Positions 5,918 to 6,418 of a DNA stretch of 6,418 bases are shown one piece after another. The stretch lies in assembly GCA_937967665.1 (NCBI GenBank), contig CALBSZ010000736.1:1-6418 (forward strand). Reading direction: 5' to 3'. The translations under genes and the position numbers were made by a program. The notes under the pieces are model-generated. The model was not told the DNA's origin and searched no databases. It saw nothing but the letters and a program-made list of their open reading frames with translations. The stretch comes from an uncultured Planctomycetaceae bacterium. GTDB taxonomy: Bacteria > Planctomycetota > Planctomycetia > Pirellulales > Pirellulaceae. Position 1 is the first letter of the stretch, and the number at the start of each line of letters is the position of its first letter.

Positions 5918-6418
5918 TCAGCTTCGCGGCTCATCCACGCGCAGGATTTCGGCCTCGAACAGTTCCATCGCCTGCCGCACGATGGGGTTCTTTTCCTTTT
6001 CCCGCAGCCGCTGTACGCGGTTTTGGGGAGTCGGTCGCGGGCGTTCCGCAGCCGGCTCCGCGGGAAGCACGTCAAAGTCGATTCCCACCGGCCGGCCGGC
6101 AATCCGCCCCAAGGTCTCTTCGATTCGCGCCTTGCGGTCAGGACGCTCGCAGGCCTCCTTCTGATGAGTATACTCGGCGCGGAAGCTAACGACTAGCCTG
6201 TTTGGCGCACGAATTGCTACACGGTCGTAGAACTTGGCGTAGTCGGCGGTCATATCTTCAATAATGCCAAGTGCTTGTTTCCAGATCGATTCGGCGCTGC
6301 CTGCGGTCAGTTTGACCGTTGGCGGGTCTTGGACGACGGTGTCAGGGGGAGCGGCCTGCGTTTTTTCCGTTTTTTTTTGTTCGGGCCCCGCCGGTTTTTT
6401 GGCAGTGGGGGGGTTTGC
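5918..6418 (-). CDS. dnaX: DNA polymerase III subunit gamma/tau, C-terminal part
   Basis: The minus-strand frame is open from the right edge to the TGA at 5918-5920, giving 166 residues of a gene whose 5' part lies outside the window. The first ~45 visible residues are a Pro/Ala/Lys/Thr-rich linker. A folded domain follows, starting near ESIWKQALGIIEDM, with NRLVVSFRAEYTHQKEACER and later IEETLGRIAGRPVGIDFDVL, which resembles the tau-specific C-terminal domain of DnaX proteins. The tail (EKNPIVRQAMELFEAEIL) is helical. The AAA+ clamp-loader domains are not visible, so the call relies on this C-terminal pattern plus the ybaB-recR genes directly downstream. DnaX assembles the clamp loader; its tau form also links polymerase cores and helicase. 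The linker DNA holds A6, A9 and A6 runs and a C7 run, odd for a GC-rich gene. The A9 may let a shorter gamma form be made. Confidence 0.9.
   Translation of the reverse strand, partial: ANPPTAKKPAGPEQKKTEKTQAAPPDTVVQDPPTVKLTAGSAESIWKQALGIIEDMTADYAKFYDRVAIRAPNRLVVSFRAEYTHQKEACERPDRKARIEETLGRIAGRPVGIDFDVLPAEPAAERPRPTPQNRVQRLREKEKNPIVRQAMELFEAEILRVDEPRS
6370..6378 (-). promoter_or_regulatory. dnaX: Candidate slippage site (A9) in dnaX
   Basis: On the minus strand nine A residues are read in frame as CAA AAA AAA ACG (Gln-Lys-Lys-Thr). The run also contains an A-AAA-AAA tandem slippery heptamer in the correct phase. A one-base insertion or -1 shift gives nine more codons (NGKNAGRSP) and then TGA at 6344-6342. 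A one-base loss or +1 shift gives 20 codons and TGA at 6309-6307. Either event would cut off the tau-specific domain in the linker. I see no strong upstream Shine-Dalgarno-like stimulator or stable downstream stem, so transcriptional slippage, as known for Thermus thermophilus dnaX, fits better than E. coli-type ribosomal frameshifting. Confidence 0.5.

Overview
The window looks like part of a GC-rich Planctomycetota chromosome. No single gene proves this. The case rests on the combination of a Gfo/Idh/MocA-type oxidoreductase tail, a stand-alone GGQ release-factor-like protein of the size often annotated in planctomycetes, a MacB-type ABC exporter pair, an rpoN gene with a long acidic linker, and an intergenic inverted repeat of the GGGTGGCTGGGG type that I associate from memory with Pirellula-like genomes. 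The assignment is an inference.

Layout, left to right. Positions 1-755 are on the + strand: the C-terminus of an oxidoreductase, overlapping by ATGA a 172-aa release-factor-like gene. That gene ends 7 bp from the convergent stop of a two-gene minus-strand operon, in which an ABC ATPase (2107-2802) is followed after 6 bp by a MacB/FtsX-type permease (763-2100). A perfect TATAAT on the minus strand (2885-2890) probably drives this pair. A 369-bp gap (2803-3171) follows and carries two diverged copies of a ~77-bp inverted repeat. Next is rpoN (sigma-54), minus strand, 3172-4659. Then comes a 211-bp gap (4660-4870) with a perfect 2 x 19-bp tandem repeat. The right end holds the conserved replication/repair cluster dnaX-ybaB-recR, transcribed on the minus strand: dnaX enters from beyond the right edge and ends at 5918, ybaB is 5534-5884, and recR is 4871-5470.

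How the genes work together. dnaX (clamp-loader tau/gamma), ybaB (nucleoid-associated protein) and recR (recombination mediator) form a classic conserved cluster. The ABC pair would form one transporter, but no membrane-fusion partner is in view. RpoN is a global sigma factor and has no evident functional link to its neighbours.

The most interesting signal is inside dnaX. The Pro/Ala/Lys-rich linker just before the tau-specific C-terminal domain contains an uninterrupted A9 run, read CAA AAA AAA ACG. The -1 frame stops 9 codons later and the +1 frame stops 20 codons later. This resembles the Thermus thermophilus dnaX arrangement, where slippage at A9 yields the short gamma form. Second in interest are the paired inverted repeats between rpoN and the ABC operon. 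I found no RNA genes, CRISPR arrays, insertion sequences or obvious new defence system.
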